Below are positions 49,194-57,060 of a stretch of DNA of 57,060 bases, piece by piece. Under the pieces are notes generated by a model that did no database searches, was not told the origin of the DNA, and saw nothing but the letters and a program-made list of their open reading frames with translations. The stretch lies in the NCBI RefSeq assembly GCF_023243045.1, contig NZ_JALKFX010000021.1, forward strand, positions 10,512-67,571. The letters are read 5' to 3'. Made by a program: the position numbers and the translations under genes. This stretch comes from Frankia sp. AgB32. GTDB taxonomy: Bacteria > Actinomycetota > Actinomycetes > Frankiales > Frankiaceae. Each line of letters opens with the position of its first letter. Within the stretch, counting starts at the first letter, position 1.

Positions 49194-50186
49194 TCACGGA
49201 GTCGGGTCGGAGCGGGACTGCTCGGCCGAGCCGGTCCAGTGGTAGGACACATCCCGGGTGTAGGTGCTGAACCCGAGGGCGCAGTACATCCGCACGGCGC
49301 GATCGTTGTCCTCGTCCACGTACAGCAGCACCGAGTCGAGCCCCTGGTCCCGCAGGTGCCCGAGCCCGGCCAGGGTGAGCGCCCGGCCGAGCCCGGCACC
49401 GCCGGCCCCGGGCCGCACACCCACCACGTAGACCTCACCGATCGGCCCCGCGGGCCGGCCGGCCGGCGGCATCGGATCGACCTCGTGGATCTTGGTCCAG
49501 TGGAAGCCGACCAGGTGCCCGTCACGCTCAGCGACGAAGAAGCCCTTCGGGTCGAACCAGGGCTCGGCCTGCCGCCGGGTGAGGTCGTCGAGTGTCCACC
49601 GGCCCTGCTCGGGATGGTCGGCGAAGGCGGCGGCGTTCACGGCGAGCCATGCCTCGTCGTCCCGGCCGGGCTGGTAGGTCCGCAGGGTGATCCCGGCGGG
49701 TGGCTCGGCCGGCGGGAGCGCCGGCCCGGCAGCCAGCGGGCGGCGCAGTTGGAACAGCACCCTGGTCCGGGCGAAGCCGAGCCGATCGGCGAGGGACGCG
49801 GCGGCCGGCAGGTCGCCGTGGGCCCAGACGTCGAGGCGCATGGGCGCCGACCCGGCCGCCTCGGTCAGCGCGGTGGCCAGAGCGGTGCCGACACCGCGGC
49901 GCCGGTGGTCGGGATGCACCACGAGCTCGGCCTGGCCCTCGCCCGGGACGCCGCCCAGGTGCGCGTAGCCGACGAGCCCGCGTGGGCCTGCGGCCGGCGC
50001 GTCAGCGGTCCCGACCGCGAGCAGGTGACGGCCGGTGCCCAGCCGCAGGCCGGGCCGCAGCGTCAGCCGAACGTCCTCGGAGACCGGGCCGGTGCCGTCG
50101 GCGTGTTCCGCGGCGGCGAGCAGGTTCTCGATGTCGTCGACGTCCGCGCCGCTGAGCGTCGGCCGCCAGGTCAGGGAAGTCACCAC
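49194..50186 (-). CDS. mshD: Mycothiol synthase (MshD)
   Basis: A 330-residue protein with two GNAT domains, the size and form of MshD, which acetylates Cys-GlcN-Ins in the last step of mycothiol synthesis. The N-terminal GNAT has VHPDHRRRGVGTALATAL, and the active C-terminal GNAT has NAAAFADHPEQGRWTLDDL, EPWFDPKGFFVAERDGHLVGFHWTK and EVYVVGVRPGAGGAGLGRAL (acetyl-CoA loop). The neighbour glnR is on the same strand just upstream, as I recall for other actinobacteria. Confidence 0.93.
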   Translation of the reverse strand: MVTSLTWRPTLSGADVDDIENLLAAAEHADGTGPVSEDVRLTLRPGLRLGTGRHLLAVGTADAPAAGPRGLVGYAHLGGVPGEGQAELVVHPDHRRRGVGTALATALTEAAGSAPMRLDVWAHGDLPAAASLADRLGFARTRVLFQLRRPLAAGPALPPAEPPAGITLRTYQPGRDDEAWLAVNAAAFADHPEQGRWTLDDLTRRQAEPWFDPKGFFVAERDGHLVGFHWTKIHEVDPMPPAGRPAGPIGEVYVVGVRPGAGGAGLGRALTLAGLGHLRDQGLDSVLLYVDEDNDRAVRMYCALGFSTYTRDVSYHWTGSAEQSRSDPTP

Positions 50187-50228
50187 ACGACCGTATGGGC
50201 CGCACCGGGGGGCTGTCCCGCGTTCGCG

Positions 50229-50329
50229 CGCCCGATCCCCCGGGCGGGCGCCGGGGGGGATCGGGCGGCCGGGTGAATGGCCGCCCTGCCCTGGTCCGGT
50301 GTGGTTGGGGCCGGATCGGGGCAGGGCGG
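50229..50329 (-). terminator. Two hairpins downstream of glnR
   Basis: A 13-bp stem (50229-50241/50255-50267) and an 11-bp stem (50281-50291/50319-50329), both between the stop of glnR and the start of mshD. They should terminate the glnR transcript before mshD. Confidence 0.7.
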
Positions 50330-50334
50330 TGCGG

Positions 50335-51078
50335 CTAGACCCGCTCGGGCGTGCGGGCGTCGACGCGGCCGGCCGACCCGGGCGCGCCGTCCGCCAGCGG
50401 TGTGATCGACGGCGCCACGAACTTGTAGCCGACGTGCCGGACCGTGCCGATCATCGCTTCGTGCTCGGGGCCGAGCTTCGCGCGCAGCCGCCGGACATGG
50501 ACGTCCACCGTGCGGGTACCGCCGTAGTAGTCGTAGCCCCATACCTCCTGGAGCAGCTGGGCCCGGGTGAAGACCCGTCCCGGGTGCTGCGCCAGGTACT
50601 TCAGCAGCTCGAACTCCTTGAAGGTGAGCTCGAGCGGCCGGCCGCGCAGCTTCGCCGAGTAGGTCGTCTCGTCGACGGAGAGATCGCCGGACCGGATGAC
50701 ACCGGCCTCGGCGGTGCCGCCGGCGGCAGCGACCCGACCGATGGCCAGTCGCAACCGGGCCTCGACCTCGGCGGGACCCGCGGAGTCGAGGACGACGTCG
50801 TCGACTCCCCAGTCGGCGGAGACCGCGGCCAGGCCACCCTCGGTGACCAGCGCCAGCAGCGGCGTGGTGAGACCGGTGGTGCGCAGCAGCCGGCACAGGC
50901 CGCGGGCGATGACGAGTTCCCGCCGCCCGTCCACCACGATCACGTCCACAGGCGGAGCGTCCAGCAGCGCACTCGCCTCGAGCGGTGCCACCCGTACCGT
51001 GTGCGTGAGAAGGCCAAGGGACGGAAACGATTCAGCGGAGGGACCGGGGGCGTTGGTGAGCAAAAGGACGACGCTCAA
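50335..51078 (-). CDS. glnR: GlnR, global nitrogen regulator (orphan response regulator)
   Basis: A 247-residue regulator from TTG 51076-51078 with ribosome site GGAGGAG. The receiver-like domain is poor in the standard acidic pocket ([26 protein letters not shown]), as in GlnR, which works without a kinase. The OmpR-type winged helix is highly conserved ([53 protein letters not shown]). GlnR should activate amtB through the box at 24578-24615 in this window. A divergent hydrolase gene starts 127 bp away. Confidence 0.93.
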   Translation of the reverse strand: MSVVLLLTNAPGPSAESFPSLGLLTHTVRVAPLEASALLDAPPVDVIVVDGRRELVIARGLCRLLRTTGLTTPLLALVTEGGLAAVSADWGVDDVVLDSAGPAEVEARLRLAIGRVAAAGGTAEAGVIRSGDLSVDETTYSAKLRGRPLELTFKEFELLKYLAQHPGRVFTRAQLLQEVWGYDYYGGTRTVDVHVRRLRAKLGPEHEAMIGTVRHVGYKFVAPSITPLADGAPGSAGRVDARTPERV

Positions 51079-51204
51079 GACGACTCCTCCAGGGTGGTGT
51101 GGTGGGGCAGCGTCGACCCGGTGAGTATCTCGATGTCCGGCACTGGGTGTCTCACGACCGTCATGGGCATGAAACGAAGGTCGGTATGTGGGGAGGATAG
51201 CGGA

Positions 51205-51899
51205 GTGCACTACTCGGCTCCTACCGTCTACGGGATGCTGCCGACCGCCGATTCTGAGATCCTGGCCACGAGCCACGCCAGAAGGCTCGGCTCTATGCGC
51301 GGAGAGTCACATCGGCTCGCGAGTGTGCTCGTCCACGGCGTCTCCGGCTCCATGAACAGTCCCGCGTTACGGCGGATTTCGTCTGGATTGCGGGAATATG
51401 GCGGAGTCCTGGTGATGGACCTGCGGGGCCACGGGCGATCAACGGGGTGGTGCACCTTCGGCGATCGTGAGGTCTTCGACGTGGACGCCGCCGTGGCCGC
51501 GGCTCGCGGACTTGGCTACCTGCACGTTGTCACGATCGGCTGGTCCATGGGCGCGGCGGCGGTGATCCGCCAGGCGGGCCTCGCCAACACCGGCACGCTC
51601 TGTCACGGGCGGCGGCTCCGGCGCGCGCCGGACGGGGTCGTCAGCGTGAGCTCCACAAGCCGCTGGTTTGTTCGCGACACCGCGCCCATGCGGCGGATTC
51701 ACTGGTTTGCGGAACATCGCACCGGCCGAATGGTGGCGCGTGCGGCGTTACGCGTGCGTATCGATCCCCGCGCCTTCGCGCCTGTCCCACGATCACCCCT
51801 GGAGATGGTCGGTGCGATCGCACCGACTCCGCTGCTGATCGTGCACGGTCGGCGTGACCGGTATTTCACGCTGGAGCGCCCACGCGCACTCGCCGCGGC
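51205..51899 (+). pseudogene. Alpha/beta hydrolase, 3' end lost in the homopolymer artefact
   Basis: About 230 residues are visible from GTG 51205 (GGAGG eight bases upstream). The hydrolase signatures are LASVLVHGVSGSM (oxyanion loop), VLVMDLRGHGRST, the nucleophile elbow TIGWSMGAAAV and PLLIVHGRRDRYFT (the acid-residue strand). The catalytic His would lie in the missing C-terminal part. The gene is divergent from glnR. The artefact at 51900 hides the stop, so this is probably an intact gene in the real genome rather than a true pseudogene. Confidence 0.75.
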
Positions 51900-52005
51900 G
51901 GGGGGGGGGGGGGGGGGGGGCCGGGGGGGGGGGGGGGGGGGGGGGGCGCGCGCGCGCGCGGGGGGGGGGGGGGGGGGCCCCGCGGGGGGCCCCCCCCCCC
52001 CCCCC
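51900..52005. other. G/C homopolymer assembly artefact between two genes
   Basis: Runs of G, a CGCGCG stretch and a run of C. It joins the hydrolase fragment and the HDO-type protein into one false reading frame. Confidence 0.85.
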
Positions 52006-52740
52006 ACCGCCGAACTCTCGGACCTGCGCAGGCAGGTCGACGAGACGCTCGACACGCTGATCGCCAGGTTCTACGCCGAGATTCCGTACGCGGATCACCA
52101 GGCGCGCGGCGAGGAAATCAACATGGCGTACTACAAGCGCCACAACATCGAGACCATCCTGCGGCTGCGCCGCAAGCGCACGATCGACGCGCTCGCCATC
52201 GGCTACTTCACCAAGCGTGACCCGGTCCGCGGGGCCGCGTGGGCGCACTACGTCGAGGACGAGATGCTCCACGACGAGTGGTTCGCCGGCGACCTGGGCC
52301 GCGTCGGCGTGACCAAGGACGAGATCTACTCCACCGAGCCGTTCCAGGCCACCAAGCTGCTCACCGGCTACCTCCAGTACGGCATGGAGTTCGAGGGCAC
52401 GCCGCTGGCCCTGCTGTGCAGCGTCTACTTCGTCGAGTACACGACGACGGAGACCCAGCCGTCCTGGGTGAAGAACCTCGAGGACAAGCTCGGCCGGGAG
52501 AAGCTCGCCGGCGCCCGCCGCCACGTCGGCACCGACATCGAGGACGAGCACGCCGACTTCGTCTGGGGCGTGCTCACCTCCCTGGTCGCCTCCCCCGAGG
52601 ACGAGGCGAAGGTGCTGGCCCACATCAAGATCGTGGCGAACCTGTGGGTCGCCTACTTCCTCGAGCTCTACCAGGCGGTCGTGGCCCCGGCGACCAGCGC
52701 CTTCGAGGCGGCCGGCAGCCTGGCCGGACGGTTCGCCTGA
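52006..52740 (+). CDS. Heme-oxygenase-like diiron oxidase (HDO) family protein, 5' end lost
   Basis: About 244 residues are visible, the start being inside the artefact. It is all-helical with the metal-ligand pattern of the HDO group (as in CADD, UndA, BesC): Glu and His in HYVEDEMLHDEWFAGDL, Glu in FVEYTTTET, and HVGTDIEDEHADFV with Asp and His ligands. Such enzymes use diiron and O2 for C-C cleavage, N-oxygenation or desaturation of small amino acids and fatty acids. It heads a set with a GNAT-like protein, SDR, asd and ask, so an aspartate-derived substrate is the best inference. Confidence 0.75.
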   Translation, partial: TAELSDLRRQVDETLDTLIARFYAEIPYADHQARGEEINMAYYKRHNIETILRLRRKRTIDALAIGYFTKRDPVRGAAWAHYVEDEMLHDEWFAGDLGRVGVTKDEIYSTEPFQATKLLTGYLQYGMEFEGTPLALLCSVYFVEYTTTETQPSWVKNLEDKLGREKLAGARRHVGTDIEDEHADFVWGVLTSLVASPEDEAKVLAHIKIVANLWVAYFLELYQAVVAPATSAFEAAGSLAGRFA

Positions 52741-52771
52741 CCCACGCCCGTACGCACGGGGGGAACCGTTT

Positions 52772-53689
52772 ATGGCACCCGCACCACCGACAGCATCACC
52801 GGCGGACACAGCATCACCGGCGGACACAGCAGCACCAGCGGACACAGCAGCGGGCCCGGCTGTCCGGCGCAGCGTCGTCCGGTTCACCCGCGACGGCTGC
52901 CCGCTGGGCCCGTCGGAGGAACGATGGCTGCGGGAAGGCCTGATCGCGGCGTTGCCCGACCTGCGGATGGCGCAGCTTTTCGCCCTGCGCCCCGGGCTGC
53001 TGCGCGAGGCGGAACACCTGGTCGTCGGCGTCGAGCGGGACAGCGGGCAACCGGTGTCCGCACTGGGGGCGAGCTGGGAGCGCACCACCGGCGGCCGCCG
53101 GTTCCTGCACATCGGCGTCCAGTTCGTCGCGGCGACGCTGCGCGGCGGGCAGGTGTTCAGCACGAGCTGGCTCGCGTTGCTCGAGGAGGTCATCGCCACC
53201 GGGGGGTTTCCGGTGCTCTCCGCGCTGCGCACCTACAACCCGGTCGCCTACTGCGCGATGCGGGCCTACGGCGAACTGCCCGGCGCGGTGATGTACCCGC
53301 GGGTGGCGCGCCCCGCCGCGGCCACCGCGCGCCCCTGCGGGCGGGACGGATCCGTGCCTGGCGGCGGATCCGCACCCGGTGGCCGGCCGAGCGCCGGCGA
53401 CCCGGTCGACCACGATCGCGGCGTCCGGGCGCTGGCCGGCGAGATCGCGGCGACGCTCGCCCCCGGTGCCGCCTTCGACCCGGCCAGCGGGCTGCTGGCC
53501 GGCATCGGCGTCCCTCGCGACCTGTACCGCGAGCGTCCGCTCGGCGCGGACGCGGCGGTCAACGCGCACTTCGCCCGGTACACGAGCCCCGGCGATCGCA
53601 TCCTCTGCGCGGTGCACGTCCACGACCCGGCCACCGCCGACGCGATCGTCGCGAACTTCGAACGCCGCTCAGCGCGGTCCTCGACGTAA
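52772..53689 (+). CDS. GNAT-like protein of unknown substrate
   Basis: A 305-residue protein from ATG 52772. A three-fold SPADTA-like head (18-bp DNA repeat) is followed by a GNAT-like domain: QPVSALGASWERTTGGRRFLHI, VQFVAATLRGGQVFSTSWLALLEEVIATGGFPVLSALRTYNPVAYCAMRAYG. The acetyl-CoA loop is not canonical, so I give only a fold guess. The C-terminal half (GERPL-type loops, DRILCAVHVHDPATADAIV) resembles no motif I know. It follows the HDO gene by 31 bp and precedes the SDR gene. Confidence 0.55.
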   Translation: MAPAPPTASPADTASPADTAAPADTAAGPAVRRSVVRFTRDGCPLGPSEERWLREGLIAALPDLRMAQLFALRPGLLREAEHLVVGVERDSGQPVSALGASWERTTGGRRFLHIGVQFVAATLRGGQVFSTSWLALLEEVIATGGFPVLSALRTYNPVAYCAMRAYGELPGAVMYPRVARPAAATARPCGRDGSVPGGGSAPGGRPSAGDPVDHDRGVRALAGEIAATLAPGAAFDPASGLLAGIGVPRDLYRERPLGADAAVNAHFARYTSPGDRILCAVHVHDPATADAIVANFERRSARSST

Positions 53690-53699
53690 GGAGCACACA

Positions 53700-54500
53700 G
53701 TGGCAACCAGTCTGGATCTGACCGGCAAGGTAGCGGCCGTCGTCGGCGCGGCGTCGGGGATCGGCCAGGCGATCGCGATCGGCCTGGCCGAGCAGGGCGC
53801 TGTCGTCGAGTGCGCCGACGTCGACACCGTCGGCCTCGAGCAGACCGTCGCGGAGATTCTCGCCGCCGGCGGCACGGCGAAGGCCTCGACCGTCGACGTG
53901 CGGTCCTCCGCCGAGGTCGACGACCTGTTCGCCCGGGTCGTCACCGACCGCGGCAGCCTCGACATCGCCGTCGGCACCCCCGGCATCAACATCCGCAAGC
54001 CGCTCGTCGACTACACCGACGAGGAGTACACCGCCGTCACGGACGTCAACCTGCGGGGCAGCTTCAACGTCCTGCGCGGCGCCGGGCGGATCATGGCGGT
54101 GCGGGGTGGCGGCAGCATCATCGTCATCTCGTCGATCAGCAGCCGGGCGGTCGAGCCCGGCCAGGTGATCTACGCGGGCACGAAGGCCGCGCTGGCGCAG
54201 ATGGTCCGGGTGCTCGCCGCGGAGCTCGGGCCGTCCGGGGTGCGGGTCAACGCGATCGCCCCCGGTCCCGTCGAGACGGCGCTGACCGTGCCGATCCGCT
54301 CCTCCGCCCGCTGGGCGGACGCCTATTCCGAGAAGGTCGCACTCGGCCGCTGGGCGAAGCCGTCCGAGATCGCCGGCCCGGCGCTGTTCCTGGCCTCCGA
54401 CGCCGCCACCTACGTCAACGGCGAGGTGCTGTTCGCCGACGGCGGCTGGGTCGACCTCGACGCGCGTTTCGCGGACGAGAAGGCCGTCACCACCGAGTAG
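53700..54500 (+). CDS. Short-chain dehydrogenase/reductase
   Basis: A 266-residue classical SDR from GTG 53700 with AAGGAG upstream. It shows the cofactor motif VVGAASGIGQAIAIG, an Asp at the end of strand 2 (ECADVDTVG) favouring NAD, catalytic Ser in IIVISSISSR and the Tyr-x-x-x-Lys in QVIYAGTKAAL, plus the VRVNAIAPGPVETAL end. The usual NNAG motif is altered to GTPGINI. It is probably an alcohol/ketone oxidoreductase of the pathway with asd and ask. Its substrate is unknown. Confidence 0.9.
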   Translation: MATSLDLTGKVAAVVGAASGIGQAIAIGLAEQGAVVECADVDTVGLEQTVAEILAAGGTAKASTVDVRSSAEVDDLFARVVTDRGSLDIAVGTPGINIRKPLVDYTDEEYTAVTDVNLRGSFNVLRGAGRIMAVRGGGSIIVISSISSRAVEPGQVIYAGTKAALAQMVRVLAAELGPSGVRVNAIAPGPVETALTVPIRSSARWADAYSEKVALGRWAKPSEIAGPALFLASDAATYVNGEVLFADGGWVDLDARFADEKAVTTE

Positions 54501-54570
54501 TGGCGCGCCGCGCCACCGAAGCCAGGCCCCGCCGTCACCGGGGCCACACCAGTACAGGGGGGATGAAGGA

Positions 54571-55611
54571 GTGGATATCGCCGTCGTCGGCGCGACGGGT
54601 GTCGTCGGCCGAGAGGCGCTGGGGCTGCTGGAGTCCGGGTTCCTGCCGGACGTCGGGCGGGTCGTGCCGGTCGCTTCGGCGGGCTCGGCGGCCCGCGACC
54701 TGGGCGAGGAGCTCGGGCTCACGCTGAAGGTCGAGCCGGTCGTCGCGCTGGAGCAGTTCGACCCGAGCACGGTGGACGTCGCGGTGTTCAGCGCCGGCGC
54801 GCCGATCAGCATCGAGTGGGCTCCCCGGTTCGCCGCGGCGGGCGCCCTCGTCGTCGACAACAGCTCGGCGTTCCGGATGGAGGACGACGTCCCGCTCGTC
54901 GTCCCGGAGGTCAACCCGCACACCCTGCGCACCCGCCCGGCGCGCGGCATCGTGGCCAACCCGAACTGCTCGACGATCCAGCTCGTCCGGGCGCTGCACC
55001 CGCTGCGGGAGATCGGCGAGCTCGAGCGGGTCATCGTCGCCAGCTACCAGTCCGCCTCCGGCGGCGGGCTGCGCGGCCTCGGCGAGCTCGCCGACACGAC
55101 CCGGTCGCTGCTCGACGGCGCCGACCCGGCGCAGGGCACCCCGGGGAAGTTCGGTCAGCCCCTCGCGTTCAACCTGGTGCCCGAGATCGGCCTGCGTGAC
55201 GACGAGGGCCACTCGCACGAGGAACGCAAGCTGCGCCGCGAACCACGCAAGATCATGGAGATGCCGAGCCTGCGGGTCGCGGCGACCGCGGTGCGGGTCG
55301 CCGTCGTGAACGGCCACTCCGAGGCCGTGCACGTCGAGTTCGCCGACGCGGTGTCGGCGGCCGACGCGCTCGCCGCGCTGCGCGCCGCGCCGAACCTGCG
55401 CGCCTACGGCGACGACGAGGGCTACCCGATGCCGCGGTTCGTCTGCGCGTCACCGACCGAGCGCCGCCTCGTCCACGTCGGCCGGGTGCGCAGCGACCCG
55501 GACGACCCCCGCGCGCTGTGGCTGTGGGTCGTCGCCGACAACCTGACCGTCGGCGCCGCGCTCAACGCCCTGGAGATCGTCCGGCTGGCCGGCGAGAGGG
55601 CGTGGCTGTGA
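54571..55611 (+). CDS. asd: Aspartate-semialdehyde dehydrogenase
   Basis: A 346-residue enzyme that reduces aspartyl phosphate to aspartate semialdehyde. The NADP loop is VVGATGVVGREALGLL. The catalytic Cys is in VANPNCSTIQLVRAL, the Gln and active-site loop in SYQSASGGGLRGL, and the His/Arg region in GHSHEERKLRREPRKIM. GTG 54571. It overlaps the aspartokinase gene by four bases. Placement beside HDO and SDR genes, rather than with lysine or threonine genes, suggests a dedicated precursor-supply copy. A second housekeeping copy elsewhere would confirm that. Confidence 0.93.
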   Translation: MDIAVVGATGVVGREALGLLESGFLPDVGRVVPVASAGSAARDLGEELGLTLKVEPVVALEQFDPSTVDVAVFSAGAPISIEWAPRFAAAGALVVDNSSAFRMEDDVPLVVPEVNPHTLRTRPARGIVANPNCSTIQLVRALHPLREIGELERVIVASYQSASGGGLRGLGELADTTRSLLDGADPAQGTPGKFGQPLAFNLVPEIGLRDDEGHSHEERKLRREPRKIMEMPSLRVAATAVRVAVVNGHSEAVHVEFADAVSAADALAALRAAPNLRAYGDDEGYPMPRFVCASPTERRLVHVGRVRSDPDDPRALWLWVVADNLTVGAALNALEIVRLAGERAWL

Positions 55612-56828
55612 GCGGCTCGAACGGCACCGCCGGGGCGGGTGCGGCGGCGGACGTCGTCGTGCTGAAGTTCGGCGGGGCGTCGTTCGCGGCGCCGGGCGCG
55701 CACCGGCGGATCGCCGCGCACGTGGCCGGACGGCTGGGCGGCAACGCGCCGGGGCCGCGCCACGCCGTCGTGGTCGTCAGCGCGGTCGCCGGGGAGACGG
55801 ACCGGCTGTCCGCGGCGATGCGGGCGGTGAGCCCCGACCCGGACCGGGAGCTGCTCGCCGCCGCGCTGATGACCGGCGAGACCGTCAACGTGGCGCTGAT
55901 GACCGCGGCGCTGCGCGAGGCCGGGCTCGACGCGGTGCCCCTCGACGCCGCCGACACCGGCTGCGCGGGCATCGGCGAGCCCCACCACGCCGAGCTGCGC
56001 GCCATCGATCCGCGGCCGCTGCGCCGCCACCTCGCCGGCGCCCCGACGGGCACGGCGCTCGTGCTGCCGGGCGGGCAGGGCATCGGGCTCGACGGGCGGC
56101 CGGTGATGCTGGGCCGCAACAGCTCGGACCTGTCCGCGATCGCCGCCGCCATCGCCCTCCGCGCCCCGGCCTGCGAGATCTTCTCCGACTCCCCCGGCAT
56201 CTGCACCGCCGACCCGCGGCTCGTACCGGGCGCCCGTACGCTGGCGACCGTCGGGTACGACACGATGATGACGATGTCCCGGCACGGCGCGAAGGTGCTG
56301 CACCACTCCGCGGTCGACTGGGCCCGCCGGCACGGCGTGGAGATCCACTGCCGCTCGCTGCTGCCCGCCGGGAAGGTGTGCTCGGTCGTCGCGGCGGCAC
56401 CGACAAGCGATCCCGCCGTTCTCGTGCACGGCAGCGGCGCGGTGTGGGCCGGCGAGGCGAGGCTGGTCCACGCCGTGCACGCGGAGCTGACCGGGTCGGG
56501 CTCCGACGCGGTCGTCGTCCACACCTCAGGCACCTTCGGTGGTAACGGAAAAATTTGGACCGCCGACAACCGCGACGGAGACGTGGCACATCTTGTACTA
56601 GCTGACGCTGTCCGGGATCTACAGCCGAGAGGCCTGCGGCACCTCGGCGGCATGCGGCTAGTGACCACACTGTTCCCAGACGGTATACTCGAGCATCGCA
56701 TCGGGCCGTCGACGGACGCCGCCGCGGCCGCCCGAGCATTGCACGAGACGTTCTGTCGGCCTGACGTGTCGCCTCGACACACGGCCTCTATGGCGGACCT
56801 TCAGGCCGGGGACTCTGCCCTCCGCTGA
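55608..56828 (+). CDS. Aspartokinase with atypical C-terminus
   Basis: A 406-residue aspartokinase from GTG 55608, overlapping asd (GTGA). The kinase core is normal: LKFGGASFAAPGAHR, VVVVSAVAGETDRL, SPDPDRELLAAALMTGETVN, VMLGRNSSDLSAIAAAIALRA and EIFSDSPGICTADPRLV. The expected paired ACT domains are not recognisable. Instead residues 270-380 have a different pattern (VLVHGSGAVWAGEARLV, GTFGGNGKIWTADNRDGD), and composition becomes more AT-rich near 56530-56830. Loss of ACT feedback sites would make it insensitive to Lys/Thr, fitting secondary metabolism. It may also be a chimera of two coding segments. Confidence 0.85.
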   Translation: MSGSNGTAGAGAAADVVVLKFGGASFAAPGAHRRIAAHVAGRLGGNAPGPRHAVVVVSAVAGETDRLSAAMRAVSPDPDRELLAAALMTGETVNVALMTAALREAGLDAVPLDAADTGCAGIGEPHHAELRAIDPRPLRRHLAGAPTGTALVLPGGQGIGLDGRPVMLGRNSSDLSAIAAAIALRAPACEIFSDSPGICTADPRLVPGARTLATVGYDTMMTMSRHGAKVLHHSAVDWARRHGVEIHCRSLLPAGKVCSVVAAAPTSDPAVLVHGSGAVWAGEARLVHAVHAELTGSGSDAVVVHTSGTFGGNGKIWTADNRDGDVAHLVLADAVRDLQPRGLRHLGGMRLVTTLFPDGILEHRIGPSTDAAAAARALHETFCRPDVSPRHTASMADLQAGDSALR

Positions 56829-56930
56829 GTCGAGGAAACCGCTCCACGCGAGGGCATATTCCGCAAACTGATCAGCCGAAGCACATTGCGGTGGTACCTT
56901 GCGAGGGCGTCTCCAAAGCCGGAGGACTGA

Positions 56931-57020
56931 TGTCGAGAACCTGGAAGGTCGCCGTCGCGGTGCTGGCCGTCACCGCCATAGCGCAATGGCGCTTAGTTAA
57001 GCGGTCCGGGCAAGGATGAT
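56931..57020 (+). CDS. Very small membrane peptide
   Basis: A 29-residue reading frame with a good ribosome site (GGAGG six to eight bases upstream): M-S-R-T-W-K then VAVAVLAVTAIAQW and a basic end. It could be a membrane microprotein or the signal anchor of a gene cut by something beyond the window. It is supported only by the ribosome site and hydrophobic profile. Confidence 0.35.
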
Positions 57021-57060
57021 CTTCGGTGGCTGATCATGTCGGGTGCCGGTGTCTGTTGGG

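Noticed and set aside
50035-52740. One 901-codon protein joining hydrolase and HDO domains
   Set aside because: The join is only the G/C homopolymer block, and the frame match is chance. Both halves have independent partners and typical separate lengths.
51793-53232. 479-codon leftward open frame across the homopolymer and HDO gene
   Set aside because: Composition is shadow-like (Pro/Arg-rich), it crosses the artefact, and the other strand has real motifs.

Overview
The window is high-GC actinobacterial chromosome. A mycothiol synthase gene, a GlnR-type orphan regulator with a matching GlnR box, a DtxR/IdeR regulator and an NlpC/P60 hydrolase point to a Frankia-like actinobacterium. That genus assignment is inference from gene content and composition. 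Three stretches of G/C homopolymer (1-103, about 47504-47690, about 51900-52005) look like assembly or gap-filling artefacts. The second puts a frameshift into a gene and the third removes the end of one gene and the start of another.

Left third (1-19925): an integrated prophage- or AICE-like element sits against the 3' end of tRNA-Ser(GCU), with a tyrosine integrase and an excisionase-type gene at that end. Nearly all its other genes read leftward in long chains of 4-base stop/start overlaps. They include a replication-type helix-turn-helix protein, a RecA-fold ATPase, a C5 DNA methyltransferase, an HNH nuclease, a SLOG protein, several helix-turn-helix regulators and many small zinc-ribbon or membrane proteins. 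Near-identical palindromes (core ACAGATCTGCTG) stand upstream of five transcription units and look like one repressor regulon. Two related IS200/IS605 elements (one tnpA+tnpB, one tnpB only) interrupt the element's genes. The left attachment site and any transfer genes are outside the window.

20-27.5 kb is core chromosome. amtB-glnK-glnD form a nitrogen operon behind a four-part GlnR box, followed by a cell-wall peptidase, a DtxR/IdeR regulator, a DUF3039 protein and tRNA-Arg(CCU). The regulator glnR itself lies at 50.3-51.1 kb.

28.5-43 kb is a specialised-metabolism island. Seven genes match the 3-amino-5-hydroxybenzoate (AHBA) pathway of ansamycins: a type II dehydratase, AHBA synthase, an oxidoreductase, a phosphatase, a ROK sugar kinase, a shikimate-dehydrogenase-like protein and a dehydroquinate-synthase-like protein. 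No aminoDAHP synthase and no polyketide synthase are visible. A degenerate malic-enzyme-like protein lies upstream. A flavin-dependent halogenase lies downstream behind an unusually AT-rich control region, with VOC, cupin, pirin and peroxiredoxin genes between.

43-51 kb holds housekeeping genes: an HD-type phosphohydrolase, selA with a repeat-built C-terminal tail, a yybP-ykoY type manganese riboswitch in front of a TMEM165/GDT1-type manganese exporter, an anti-sigma factor antagonist, mshD and glnR.

51-57 kb ends with an alpha/beta hydrolase fragment and a five-gene set reading rightward: a heme-oxygenase-like diiron (HDO) protein, a GNAT-like protein, an SDR, aspartate-semialdehyde dehydrogenase and an aspartokinase with an atypical C-terminus. 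This looks like a small undescribed pathway fed by aspartate semialdehyde.
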